Position numbers and translations under genes: made by a program. Below, piece after piece: positions 1 through 7,895 of a stretch of DNA of 64,000 nucleotides (position 1 is the stretch's first letter; each line of letters opens with the position of its first letter). Under the pieces are notes generated by a model, which worked only from the letters and a program-made list of their open reading frames with translations, made no database searches and was not told the origin of the DNA. The stretch lies in NCBI RefSeq assembly GCF_900129375.1, contig NZ_FQVN01000003.1:124001-188000 (forward strand), written 5' to 3'. The stretch is from Streptoalloteichus hindustanus. Its GTDB lineage: Bacteria; Actinomycetota; Actinomycetes; Mycobacteriales; Pseudonocardiaceae.

Positions 1-285
1 GCGCAGCGCCGTCACCAGCCGACGCCCGTCCGGGTCGTCGCCGACCACCGTCACCAGCTCCGCGGTCGCGCCCAGCGCCGCGAGGTTCGCCGCGCTGTTG
101 CCGGCCCCGCCGGGGGCGCACGCGTCGCTGCGCACCTCCAGCACGGGCGCGGGGGCCTCCCGGCACAGCCGCCGGCACTCGCCGGACAGCCACCCGTCGA
201 GAATCGCGTCGCCCAAGACCACCACGCGCGGCCGGCGTTCGGCCAACCGCAGCGGCAGGTCGGCGGTGAGCGGGGTCGTGCTCAT
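1..285 (-). CDS. PfkB-family sugar kinase, HldE/RfaE1-like (3' end beyond window)
   Basis: Only the first 95 codons are in the window and the frame is open to the left edge. Translation begins MSTTPLTADL and contains a kinase-like opening strand (VVVLGDAILDGW) and the PfkB glycine-rich signature PGGAGNSAANLAALGA. This resembles the N-terminus of D-glycero-beta-D-manno-heptose-7-phosphate kinase and related carbohydrate kinases. The start ATG overlaps the stop of the upstream GT9 gene (ATGA), so the two are probably translationally coupled. It would be a second heptose-kinase-like gene besides the complete HldE at 7896-9272. Whether it also has an adenylyltransferase domain cannot be seen here. 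Confidence 0.85.
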   Translation of the reverse strand, partial: MSTTPLTADLPLRLAERRPRVVVLGDAILDGWLSGECRRLCREAPAPVLEVRSDACAPGGAGNSAANLAALGATAELVTVVGDDPDGRRLVTALR

Positions 286-1505
286 CCGCTCCTCCCCTCT
301 CCGGCCGACACCGGTTCCCGTCGCCCGCTCCGACCGCCCGCCAACCGCAGCGCGGCGACCGAGAGCTCGTCGGGCTCGATGTCCAGGCACTCCAAGGCAT
401 AGGGACAGCGGAACTGCCGACACGGCGAACACGGCACGGACCGCCGCAACAACGCGGCCGGCACCGACCGGGGGCGCATGTCGCCCAGCCGCTCGGAACC
501 CGAGTACGCCACCACCACCGGGGTGCCCAGGGCGTCGGCGAGGTGCAGACAGCCGGAGTTGTTGCAGAGCACGACGCGCGCGCTGGCCACGATCGCCGCG
601 AGCACCGGCACGCCCACCTGTCCCAGCGCCCGCACCGAGGAGTGCCCCGCCGCCGCCACGACCTGGGCGACCAACGCGTCCTCCCGGTGCGATCCGGTGA
701 CGATCGTGGGCAGTCCGGCCTCGGCCAACTGCCGGGCGGCGACCGCGAACCGCTCCGCGGGGTAGCGGCGGGTCGCGCAGGACGCGCCCGGCGCGAGCAG
801 GGCGAACGGCGCGCCCGGTGGCAGGCCGGCCCGGCCCAGCGCGGTCGTGGCGGCGACCTCCGCGTCGGCGGGCACCCGGAGCTCCAGCTCGCGGCCGGCG
901 TCCGGGACGCCGAGCGCGGACAGCAGGTGCAGGCACCGGTCGACCTGGTGGTACCGGTCCGACGGCGGGGTCACCCAGTGCGTGGCCACGGCCCCGGCGA
1001 ACTCGGTGGAGTGCACGGCCCTGACCCCGATGCCCGCGAGCATGCCGACGTGCGCGGCCGGCCACGGCGACTGCCGGGCCGAGGTGAACACGACCATCGC
1101 GTCGTAGTCCCGCGCCGCGACCATCTTGACCAGGGCGTGCTCCCGCCACGCCGCCCGGACCGGGTCGGCCTCCGGCTGGCCGGAGGCGTCCTGCCAGGAC
1201 GGGGACACCACGAGCATCCCGTCGACCCCGGGCAGCAGCTGCCGCGCGGCGGCGCCGGCCGGGGAGGCGAGCAGGTCGACCCTGGCCTCGACGGGCAGCG
1301 CGCGCCGCAGCGCCCGCAGCGCGGGGGTGAGCATGACGACGTCGCCGAGGTTGTCCGGCCGGACGGCGAGCACCCGGCGCAGCCGCGACCAGGGCACCGG
1401 CCCGCCCTGGTCGGCGGCGGGATGCCGGTGCGGCCTGGCTCGTCGCCGGGCCACCCCGCGCACCACCGTCGACTGCCGGGCGGGCACGCGCTGTCCGGGG
1501 ATCAC
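282..1505 (-). CDS. Glycosyltransferase family 9 (heptosyltransferase-like)
   Basis: A 407-residue protein with the two-lobe GT9 layout. An N-terminal Rossmann segment (VLAVRPDNLGDVVMLTPALRAL, about residues 44-65) resembles the opening of ADP-heptose:LPS heptosyltransferases. The C-terminal donor lobe has LLAPGASCATRRYP and CNNSGCLHLADALGTPVV. A late cysteine cluster (C-x2-C-x4-C-x5-C) is typical of the family. The GTG start at 1505 is chosen because GGAGGTGAGCC sits directly before it, although the catalytic lobe starts about 40 residues later. The gene feeds by ATGA overlap into the PfkB kinase gene. The acceptor is unknown, and as the organism has no LPS the product is likely another glycoconjugate. 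Confidence 0.9.
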   Translation of the reverse strand: MIPGQRVPARQSTVVRGVARRRARPHRHPAADQGGPVPWSRLRRVLAVRPDNLGDVVMLTPALRALRRALPVEARVDLLASPAGAAARQLLPGVDGMLVVSPSWQDASGQPEADPVRAAWREHALVKMVAARDYDAMVVFTSARQSPWPAAHVGMLAGIGVRAVHSTEFAGAVATHWVTPPSDRYHQVDRCLHLLSALGVPDAGRELELRVPADAEVAATTALGRAGLPPGAPFALLAPGASCATRRYPAERFAVAARQLAEAGLPTIVTGSHREDALVAQVVAAAGHSSVRALGQVGVPVLAAIVASARVVLCNNSGCLHLADALGTPVVVAYSGSERLGDMRPRSVPAALLRRSVPCSPCRQFRCPYALECLDIEPDELSVAALRLAGGRSGRREPVSAGEGRSG

Positions 1506-2434
1506 GGCTCACCTCCGTGCTGGGTGCTGGCGCCGCCGCGCCGGGTGGCGCGGGTCGGCGGGACAGGGGCTGACGGAACTGGGAACGCGGGCGGTGGTGC
1601 GCTGGGTGGAGCTGCGGCGGCCGCGCGGGTCCCGCCCGTCGGCTCCCGTTCTCGCGCGACGGCACGGGGAATCTCGTGTGGTCACCGGGTGTCACGAACA
1701 CCGTCACCCGCGCCAGGACCGCACTTCTGCGGTGCCCCCTTTTCCGGCGAGTGAAACCCGCTCGCACGTCGCAGCGTCGTGCGCCGGCGGGGCAGCAGCA
1801 ACCCGGAAGAGCGGTTGTCACCCTTGTCGCGCCTCCGTACCGTGGGCAGCGCGACGGCTGGGCGGACAGCCGTGGCGGCGGCCACGAGGCCGAGGGACGT
1901 CGTCGACCGGACGTGTCGGCGGCCGGTCCGCCACCGGACAGGGGGACTACGGCCTGGCCAGTCCTGGTCCTGGCCCCGGTCCTGGTCGGCAGTCGTCCGG
2001 CTGGGGTGACACGCGCCTCGGCGCCGGCGGCGCCCGCGGTGCTCGTTCTCGATCGCGCTCGTTCTCGACGGCGCGCGTTCTCAGCGGCCGGGACGTGACC
2101 GCGCCCGGGTCGCAGTGCCCGCCGCGCGAGGACTTCCGTCCCGGGGGTCGGGCGTCCGGGCGGCGTAGTTTCGAGGTCGGCCGGTCAGTCGGCCGGGTCG
2201 TCCGGCGGGTCGTACCGTCGGGTCGGACGACAGCGCAGGACACCGCCCGCGACCACCCTGAGCAGGAGCGGCCCGGTTCCGGGGAGGGCGCGGCGGACGA
2301 CAGGCGAAGGCAGCAGGCGAACGGCAGACGCGCGGACCAGCGCGAGGCGGCCGCCGGAGACGGCCCCCGGGACAGTCCCCAGGACGGTCGCGGAGACGAT
2401 CCCCACGGCCCCGAGACGGCACGGAGGAGTCGAG
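1506..2434. other. Gene-free divergent intergenic region (0.93 kb)
   Basis: No reading frame here has protein-like composition or a credible ribosome binding site. The translations are Arg/Pro/Gly-rich in every frame. It separates the minus-strand GT9 gene from the plus-strand STAS gene. Visible items are a small inverted repeat GGTGT-CACGA-ACACC at 1688-1702, a stretch of repeated CCTGGTCC units near 1960-1990, and repeated CGTTCTCG near 2043-2080. It may hold both promoters and possibly an untranslated RNA. Confidence 0.5.
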
Positions 2435-2851
2435 ATGAACCCGGACCAGCACCCCGCGCCCCCGTCCGACGTCCCGGCCAGCGACGCCGTGCCCGAACAG
2501 GTCATCGACCTCGGCGTCCGCCAGCTCGACGGCGCCCTGGTGGTCGCGGTGAGCGGCGAGGTCGACATGCTCACCACGCCCACCCTGCGCGCCCACCTCC
2601 AGCACCACATGGAAGCCCACCCCGACCTGCTGGTCGTCGACCTGTCCGGGGTGACCTTCCTCGGCTCCAGCGGCCTGGCCGTCCTGGTGGCCGCCGCCCA
2701 GCGGGCCAAGGAGTCCGGCATCCCGTTCCGCCTGGTGTGCACGACCAGAGCGGTGATCCGCCCGTTGACCGCCACCGGCCTGGTCGACGTCCTCGACATC
2801 CGGCAGACGGTGCGGGAGGCGTTGGGCGACGCCGCGCCGACCGGCGGCTGA
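2435..2851 (+). CDS. STAS-domain anti-sigma factor antagonist
   Basis: A 138-residue protein with one STAS domain spanning about residues 22-130. The core VVDLSGVTFLGSSGLAVL carries the Ser-Ser pair (about 78-79) that anti-sigma kinases phosphorylate in the SpoIIAA/RsbV family. It would bind an RsbW-type anti-sigma factor and release a SigB-type sigma factor. The ATG is preceded by CGGAGGAGTCGAG, a good ribosome binding site. It is monocistronic. Its likely partners in this window are the anti-sigma factor at 21476 and the HATPase-STAS fusion at 13970, but the pairing is inferred. Confidence 0.9.
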   Translation: MNPDQHPAPPSDVPASDAVPEQVIDLGVRQLDGALVVAVSGEVDMLTTPTLRAHLQHHMEAHPDLLVVDLSGVTFLGSSGLAVLVAAAQRAKESGIPFRLVCTTRAVIRPLTATGLVDVLDIRQTVREALGDAAPTGG

Positions 2852-2908
2852 GCCCGCAGGGGCGCCGGGTCGCCGCTTCCCACCGCCCCTCCACAGCCAC
2901 AGCGCCGC

Positions 2909-4375
2909 CTACCGGCTCCCCGTTCGGGGAAGTCCCATGTGGACGACCTTGGTCCTGGTCATCTCGTCCAGCAGCTCCGGGCCGTAGCCGTACCCGGTGC
3001 CGCTGGCGCCCCTGGGCTGGGCCGCCCCGCCGGGCGCTCCCCCGAACACCGCGTTCACCTTGACCGTGCCGACCGGCAGCTCCCGCCACGCGAGCTGGGC
3101 GTGCGCCATCGAGGGCGTCAGCACGGTGGCGGCCAGCCCGTACCGGTCCTCCGCGGCCTCGGCCAGCCCCTGGGCGAAGTCGTCCACCACGCGCACCGGG
3201 GCGACCGGCCCGAAGGTCTCCTCCCGCAGCACCGTCATGCCCGGCACGCAGTCGGTGAGGACGGTGGCCGGGTAGTGCGCGCCGGGGCCCTCCGGCACCT
3301 CGCCGCCGACGAGCACCCTCGCCCCGGAGCGCACCGCGTCGGCGACGTGCGCGTGCACCCGCTCGCGCTGGCCGACGTCGACCAGCGGTCCCATCTCGAT
3401 CTCCTCCGGCCGCGCCGGCTCGCGCACCCGGCGGCGGGCCTGGGCGGCCAGCGCCTCGACGAACTCGTCGGCCAGCCGCCGGTGGACGTAGATCCGCTCC
3501 ACGGAGGTGCAGATCTGGCCGGCGTTGGTGAACGCGCCGACCGCCGCCTGCTCGGCCGCCCACCTCGGGTCGACCCCCTCGTCCACCAGCAGCGGGTCGT
3601 TCCCGCCGTTCTCCAGCAGCGCCTTCGCGCCGGTCCTCGACGCGGACTCGGCGATCGACCTGCCGGTCGCCGTGCTCCCGACGTGCGCGACGAGCTGGAC
3701 GCCCGGGTGTCCGGCGAGCTGGGCGCCCACCAGGCCGTCGCCGCACAACGACACCAGCACGCCCCTGGGCAGCACCTCGCAGATCAGCTCGTTGAGCAGC
3801 AACCCGGTGTGCGGGCACTTCTCGCTGGGCTTGTGGATCGCGGTGTTGCCGGTGACCACGGCCGCGCCGACCAGGCCGCAGGCGATGGCGACCGGGTCGT
3901 TCCACGGGGTCAGGGCGACGACGACGCCGTAGGGCTCCGGCGTCATGAGGTCCGTCGCGTCCCAACCGCCCAGCAGGGAACGGCCCCGGTGCAGCGGCCC
4001 GAGTTCGGCGTACTGGGCGAGGGTGCCCGCCCCGGCCCTGGCTCCGGCCAGCGCCTCGGCCAGCGGTCGGCCGGTCTCGCGGTGCTGGAGGTCGGCCAGG
4101 CGCTCCGCCGCGTCCGCCACCGCCGAGGCGGCCTCCCGCAGCAGGCGACCGCGCTCCGCCGGATCGGTGCGGCGCCACGTCGGCAGCGCGGCGTGGGCGG
4201 TGGCGACCGCGGCGTCCACCTCCTCGGAGCCGGCGATCGGGACGCGCCCGACCTCGCTGCCGTCGGCCGGGTTGGTCACCAGGAGCGTCTCCCGGCCGCC
4301 GGTCGCCGAGCGGACGGCCTCGGCGGCGGCTGTGCCGGCGACGGTCGGATGGCGTGCGGCGAACGTGCTGGTCAT
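2909..4375 (-). CDS. Aldehyde dehydrogenase family protein
   Basis: A 488-residue NAD(P)-dependent aldehyde dehydrogenase of normal family length. Visible active-site elements are Lys182 in IHKPSEKCP (cofactor binding), the general base Glu255 in LLENGGNDP, and the nucleophile Cys289 in FTNAGQICTSVERIYV. The ENGGNDP variant of the usual ELGGNxP is slightly unusual. The start is set at the ATG at 4375 because GGAGGTGCC precedes it. A longer frame upstream is Pro/Arg-rich and not protein-like. The substrate aldehyde cannot be deduced. The gene is divergent from the GT9 gene at 4577. Confidence 0.92.
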   Translation of the reverse strand: MTSTFAARHPTVAGTAAAEAVRSATGGRETLLVTNPADGSEVGRVPIAGSEEVDAAVATAHAALPTWRRTDPAERGRLLREAASAVADAAERLADLQHRETGRPLAEALAGARAGAGTLAQYAELGPLHRGRSLLGGWDATDLMTPEPYGVVVALTPWNDPVAIACGLVGAAVVTGNTAIHKPSEKCPHTGLLLNELICEVLPRGVLVSLCGDGLVGAQLAGHPGVQLVAHVGSTATGRSIAESASRTGAKALLENGGNDPLLVDEGVDPRWAAEQAAVGAFTNAGQICTSVERIYVHRRLADEFVEALAAQARRRVREPARPEEIEMGPLVDVGQRERVHAHVADAVRSGARVLVGGEVPEGPGAHYPATVLTDCVPGMTVLREETFGPVAPVRVVDDFAQGLAEAAEDRYGLAATVLTPSMAHAQLAWRELPVGTVKVNAVFGGAPGGAAQPRGASGTGYGYGPELLDEMTRTKVVHMGLPRTGSR

Positions 4376-4576
4376 GGCACCTCCGTGAGCAGGCGGGACA
4401 GGCGGGTGACGAGCGTCGTGCGCGGGCCGTCTCCCCCGTGCCGGCGGCCGGTCGCCGACCCCGGCGAGGGGAACGTCGCGGCGGCGGAATACCCGGGTGG
4501 GGCCACCGCCATGCGGCCGGGGCGCCGGTTTGACGCGGGAGGGCGGGGGAACCCGCCCGACAGGAGGTGGTCGGCC

Positions 4577-5812
4577 GTGCACGTGAGCCCGTACGAGATC
4601 ACGACGAGAGCGGACGCCGGCTGGTCACCGGACCCGGCCCGCGCCGTGGGCCGGCTCGGCGCCCGGGTGCCGGGCGTGGAGCGGATAGCCGTGCTCCGGG
4701 GCGGCGGACTGGGCGATCTCGTGTTCGCCCTGCCGGCGGTGCACGCGCTGCGCGAGGCTTACCCGGACGCGGAGATCGTGCTCTACGGCCCGGCGTGGCA
4801 GGAGGAGCTGTTGGCCTCCCGCCCCGGACCGGTGGACCGCGCGATCACCCTGCCGCCGGTGAAGGGCGTGCACGAACCGGGTCCGGACGCGCGCGGCGAT
4901 TCGTTGTCGCTGCGGCGTTTCTTCGCGCGGACACGGGCCGAGCGGTTCGACCTGGGCGTGCAGCTCCACGGCGGCGGCCGGTGGTCCAACCCGTTCCTCC
5001 ACCGGTTCGGGGTGCGCTGCACCGTGGGCGCGCGGACGCCGGACGCCGCGCCGCTCGACCGCTGGCTGCCGTTCAGCTACTACCAGCACGAGGTGTTGCG
5101 GATGCTGGAGATCGTCGGCCTGGTCGGCGCGACGCCCGCCGCCCTGCAACCCTGGCTGGCCGTCACCGAGAACGACCTGACCGAGGCCGACGAGGCGCTG
5201 CGCGACCTGCCCCGGCCGCTGCTCGTGGTGCACCCGAGCGCGGGCGACGCGCGGCGCTGGTGGCCCGCCGCGCACTTCGCGCGGATCGCCGCCGTGGCGG
5301 TGCAGGAGGGCGCGGGCGTCGCGGTGATCGGCACCGACGCGGACGCCGGGCCGGCGGCCGAGGTGGTCGGCGAGTGCCTGGCCATGCTGCCGGTGCACCA
5401 GCGGAGCGCGGTGCGCTCGCTGGTCGGGCGGCTGAGCATGAGCGGCCTCGTCGGCGTGCTCGCCAGGGCCACCGCGGTGCTGGCCAATGACAGCGGGCCG
5501 CGGCACGTGGCCCAGGCCGTGGGCACGCCCACCGTCTCCGTCTACTGGTGCGGCAACGTGATCAACGCGGGACCGTTCGGCAGGGGCGACCACCGCGTGC
5601 ACATCGCCTGGACCACGAGCTGCCCGGAGTGCGGTGTGCCCTGCACGGACCCGGCGGGGCCGCGCTGCCCGCACGACGTGTCGTTCGTGGCCGACGTCGA
5701 CCCGGCCCCGGTGTCCGCCGACGTGCTGGAGCTCCTGGGCGACGACGCGGAGAAGCGGGGAATCCCCTCCGCCCGGGACCAACGGCGAACCGCGCCGCGC
5801 ACCACCGAGTAG
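4577..5812 (+). CDS. Glycosyltransferase family 9 (heptosyltransferase-like)
   Basis: A 411-residue GT9 protein. The N-terminal lobe has VLRGGGLGDLVFALPAVHALREAYP; the donor lobe has LLVVHPSAGDARRWWPAAHFA and VLANDSGPRHVAQAVGTPTV. A C-terminal cysteine-rich segment (SCPECGVPC, then RCPHD) recalls the Cys cluster of heptosyltransferases. The GTG at 4577 follows AGGAGG with nine-base spacing; another in-frame GTG lies at 4583. The longer frame reaching back through the ALDH gene is antisense shadow. The ChaB-like gene follows 35 bases downstream in the same direction. The donor is inferred to be ADP-heptose or a similar NDP-sugar. Confidence 0.9.
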   Translation: MHVSPYEITTRADAGWSPDPARAVGRLGARVPGVERIAVLRGGGLGDLVFALPAVHALREAYPDAEIVLYGPAWQEELLASRPGPVDRAITLPPVKGVHEPGPDARGDSLSLRRFFARTRAERFDLGVQLHGGGRWSNPFLHRFGVRCTVGARTPDAAPLDRWLPFSYYQHEVLRMLEIVGLVGATPAALQPWLAVTENDLTEADEALRDLPRPLLVVHPSAGDARRWWPAAHFARIAAVAVQEGAGVAVIGTDADAGPAAEVVGECLAMLPVHQRSAVRSLVGRLSMSGLVGVLARATAVLANDSGPRHVAQAVGTPTVSVYWCGNVINAGPFGRGDHRVHIAWTTSCPECGVPCTDPAGPRCPHDVSFVADVDPAPVSADVLELLGDDAEKRGIPSARDQRRTAPRTTE

Positions 5813-5847
5813 CAGAACCCGAGCAGAACCCGAAGGAGGGCAACCAA

Positions 5848-6279
5848 ATGCCAGGCCGCGAGGAACTCCCGTCCACTGTGGAGCGCTCGCCCAAGAAGGC
5901 CCAACGGACCTGGATCAAGGCGCACGACTCGGCGGTCGAGACCTACGGCGAGGGCCAGCGCGCCCACCGCGTCGCCTTCGCGGCGCTCAAGCACACCTTC
6001 GAGAAGGTCGGCGACCACTGGGAACCCAAGAAGGAGAAGGGCCCATCGGACGCGCAGGCCGAGCGCGGCGCGAAGCGGAAGGGCGGCGCCCGGCCGGGCC
6101 AGGCCGAGGTCCCGCGCCAGCGCACCGAGGAGGGCGTGGACGCCAACGCCAGCAAGGACCACCTCTACCGGATCGCCCAGAAACTCGACATCCGCGGCCG
6201 CTCCACGATGTCCAAGGACCAACTCGTGGAAGCCATCAAGAAGGCCAACGCCCGCCAGACCGCCAAGGCCCGCGCCTGA
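5848..6279 (+). CDS. ChaB family protein with C-terminal Rho N-domain-like helix bundle
   Basis: A 143-residue basic protein. Residues about 4-60 match the ChaB fold (LPSTVERSPKKAQRTWIKAHDSAVETYGEGQRAHRVAFAALKHTFEKVGDHW). A Lys/Arg-rich linker follows, and residues about 105-140 resemble the small Rho-N/SAP-like module (KDHLYRIAQKLDIRGRSTMSKDQLVEAIKKAN) that often binds nucleic acids. Homologues are common in actinobacteria and of uncertain function. A strong AAGGAGGG precedes the ATG. The gene ends just before a clear hairpin terminator, so it closes the transcript begun by the GT9 gene. Confidence 0.88.
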   Translation: MPGREELPSTVERSPKKAQRTWIKAHDSAVETYGEGQRAHRVAFAALKHTFEKVGDHWEPKKEKGPSDAQAERGAKRKGGARPGQAEVPRQRTEEGVDANASKDHLYRIAQKLDIRGRSTMSKDQLVEAIKKANARQTAKARA

Positions 6280-6295
6280 CCACGCTCCCCACCCG

Positions 6296-6330
6296 AGCCC
6301 AGGGGGACCCCCGATCCCCCTGGGCTTTCC
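6296..6330 (+). terminator. Intrinsic terminator after ChaB gene
   Basis: A perfect 11-bp inverted repeat (AGCCCAGGGGG / CCCCCTGGGCT) at 6296-6306 and 6316-6326 with a nine-base loop. It is followed by TTTCCCTT, 17 bases after the ChaB stop codon. Confidence 0.85.
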
Positions 6331-6559
6331 CTTGCCCAGAACGAGAAACACCCGAATTCCGTGTCCGGCTAGGAACTCCCGCTCGTACCACCGTTCCCGG
6401 CCGAGGGCGTAGTCGTCTTGGCCGACGGCCCGACGGCCCAACATCCTGGCATCACCTGACTCCGCACCGGTGATCAAGTAGCTTCGATCAGCGCCAAGGG
6501 GCAGATCCGCACGGGGCCATGACCTTCCTCGTGCGGGACATGACTCGAAGGGGGCGAGG

Positions 6560-6856
6560 TTGGAGACTGATCAGAAGCAGGTCAACCGGAGGAGCAGAAC
6601 CGTCGCGGTCCTACTCCTGATGGCAAGCATCGTCGTCACGACGGTGGGCCTCGCGGGAACCGGTCGAGTAGGCCACACAGCACAGATGTGGTCACACTGG
6701 TTGCTGCCCCTGGCCGTGAGCCTCGCCCTCCTGTTCGGCGGTAGCCGACTCGCCCCCGAACTGCGTCCCCGCCTTCTCTTTTTCTTCGCCTGTGCTGACA
6801 TCGGAGCCCTGCTGGCACGGGGACTCCACAAGTTCGTCAGCCTCGGCTTCGCCTGA
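6560..6856 (+). CDS. Small putative membrane protein
   Basis: A 98-residue reading frame with hydrophobic segments at about residues 15-35, 45-61 and 73-87 and a basic N-terminus, which suggests a small multi-pass membrane protein. The start would be TTG at 6560 with GGGGGCGAGG before it; a TTG start is unusual here. Base composition is less GC-biased at third positions than the neighbouring genes, which could mean recent transfer or a non-coding region. No family is recognised. It stands alone between two hairpins. Confidence 0.45.
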   Translation: METDQKQVNRRSRTVAVLLLMASIVVTTVGLAGTGRVGHTAQMWSHWLLPLAVSLALLFGGSRLAPELRPRLLFFFACADIGALLARGLHKFVSLGFA

Positions 6857-6992
6857 TCACCTCTTCTCGCCGAGGACGACGAGACAAGGGCACCGGCGGA
6901 CACCTTCCGACCGGTCGGTGAGCTGCCCGCCGGCGGTGACAGCGAGGAATGACGCGCGGCAATTGTCTATTGTGGACACGGCAGTACCCGTG

Positions 6993-7052
6993 CACGGGCC
7001 AGCCGCCGGGGAAGCCGTTCGCACGGCGGTGTTCCCCGGTGGCTGGCCCGTG
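6993..7052. repeat. Long nested hairpin (21-bp arms)
   Basis: Arms 6993-7013 and 7032-7052 are complementary over 21 bases with one G/A difference that would form a G.U wobble in one RNA strand. A second hairpin (GCCGT-TCGC-ACGGC, 7014-7027) sits in the loop. It lies between the plus-strand small membrane gene and the end of the minus-strand SDR gene. It may act as a bidirectional terminator. The arm length exceeds an ordinary terminator, so a relic of a small mobile element is also possible. Confidence 0.75.
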
Positions 7053-7134
7053 TTGTCCTCGCGATGTTCGGTTCCGACGGCCGGCAACGCCTCTAGCCGG
7101 GGTGGCGCGGGGCTTTGCCGGCGGGGTGGGGGAA

Positions 7135-7881
7135 TCAGGGCCAGGAGGTTTCGGAGGTCGGGCAGACGACGAGCTCTCGGACCTCGCAGCCCGGGGGTTG
7201 GGTGAGGGCGAGGAGTACCGCCCTGGCGACGTTCTCCGGCGCGTTGAGGACGCTTTCGTCGGCGGGGCGGTACTTCTCGTCGCGGTCGGCGAAGAAGTTC
7301 GTGCGCATTCCGCCGGGCACCAGGAGCGTCACGCCGACCTCGCCGGCCAGCTCCGCCGCGAGCGCGCGCGTGAAGCCGACGACGCCGAACTTCGCGGCGC
7401 AGTAGGCGGTCGCGTCGCTGACGGCTCGTAGGCCCAGTGTCGACGCCACGGTGATGACATGGCCGCGGGAGCGCATCAGGTAGGGCAGCGCCGCACGCAC
7501 GACGGCCGCCGTGCCGAGCAGGTCGACGGCGACCACGTTGTCCCAGTCCGTGCCGGGAACGTCGGCGAGCCGGCCGCAGCGGTCGATGCCGGCGGCGGTC
7601 ACCACCGCGTCCAGGCCGCCCGCGCTCTCGGCCAGTTCCCGCACTGCGCGTTCGGTGGCGCGGGTGTCGGCCACGTCCACCCGCGCGAAGTCCTTTCCGT
7701 TCCCGTTGTCGTCGGGCTTGTTGCGGTCGAGCACCAGCGGTCGGCCGCCGGCCAGGCGCACGGCCCGCACGATGGCGGCGCCCAGTCCGGACGAGCCCCC
7801 GCTGACCAGGACCGTGCCCGGGTCGTCCCGGCCCTTCCGGTCCCTGATGGCGATTCCCAGGTCCTGCGGACGAATCGTCAC
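7135..7881 (-). CDS. Classical short-chain dehydrogenase/reductase (SDR)
   Basis: A 248-residue classical SDR. The nucleotide loop is SGGSSGLG (about 27-34), the structural motif is TAAG (95-98), and the catalytic residues are Ser147, Tyr160 and Lys164 (YCAAK). The GTG at 7881 is used because GGGGAGG lies seven bases upstream, inside the end of hldE; longer upstream frames are shadow. It is the last gene of the heptose operon. It is too short and of the wrong SDR type for HldD (ADP-heptose 6-epimerase, an extended SDR). A ketoreductase modifying the sugar or a linked metabolite is possible but not shown. Confidence 0.9.
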   Translation of the reverse strand: MTIRPQDLGIAIRDRKGRDDPGTVLVSGGSSGLGAAIVRAVRLAGGRPLVLDRNKPDDNGNGKDFARVDVADTRATERAVRELAESAGGLDAVVTAAGIDRCGRLADVPGTDWDNVVAVDLLGTAAVVRAALPYLMRSRGHVITVASTLGLRAVSDATAYCAAKFGVVGFTRALAAELAGEVGVTLLVPGGMRTNFFADRDEKYRPADESVLNAPENVARAVLLALTQPPGCEVRELVVCPTSETSWP

Positions 7882-7895
7882 TCGTTTGCCTCCCC

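Noticed and set aside
4492-4497. SigB-type -10 (GGGTAT, minus strand) upstream of the aldehyde dehydrogenase
   Set aside because: No GNNT-type -35 lies at the required 14-17 base spacing.
2939-4576. N-terminal extension of the GT9 gene at 4577 by more than 500 codons
   Set aside because: The extension is antisense to the aldehyde dehydrogenase; AGGAGG before GTG 4577 gives a proper start.
6340-6477. Start of a minus-strand gene (frame beginning MITGAESGDARMLGRRAVGQ)
   Set aside because: The frame runs into a Gly/Pro-rich shadow of the ChaB gene, crosses the terminator and shows no family or ribosome binding site.
7135-7881. The SDR as HldD (ADP-heptose epimerase)
   Set aside because: It is a 248-residue classical SDR with YCAAK and lacks the size and extended-SDR features of HldD.
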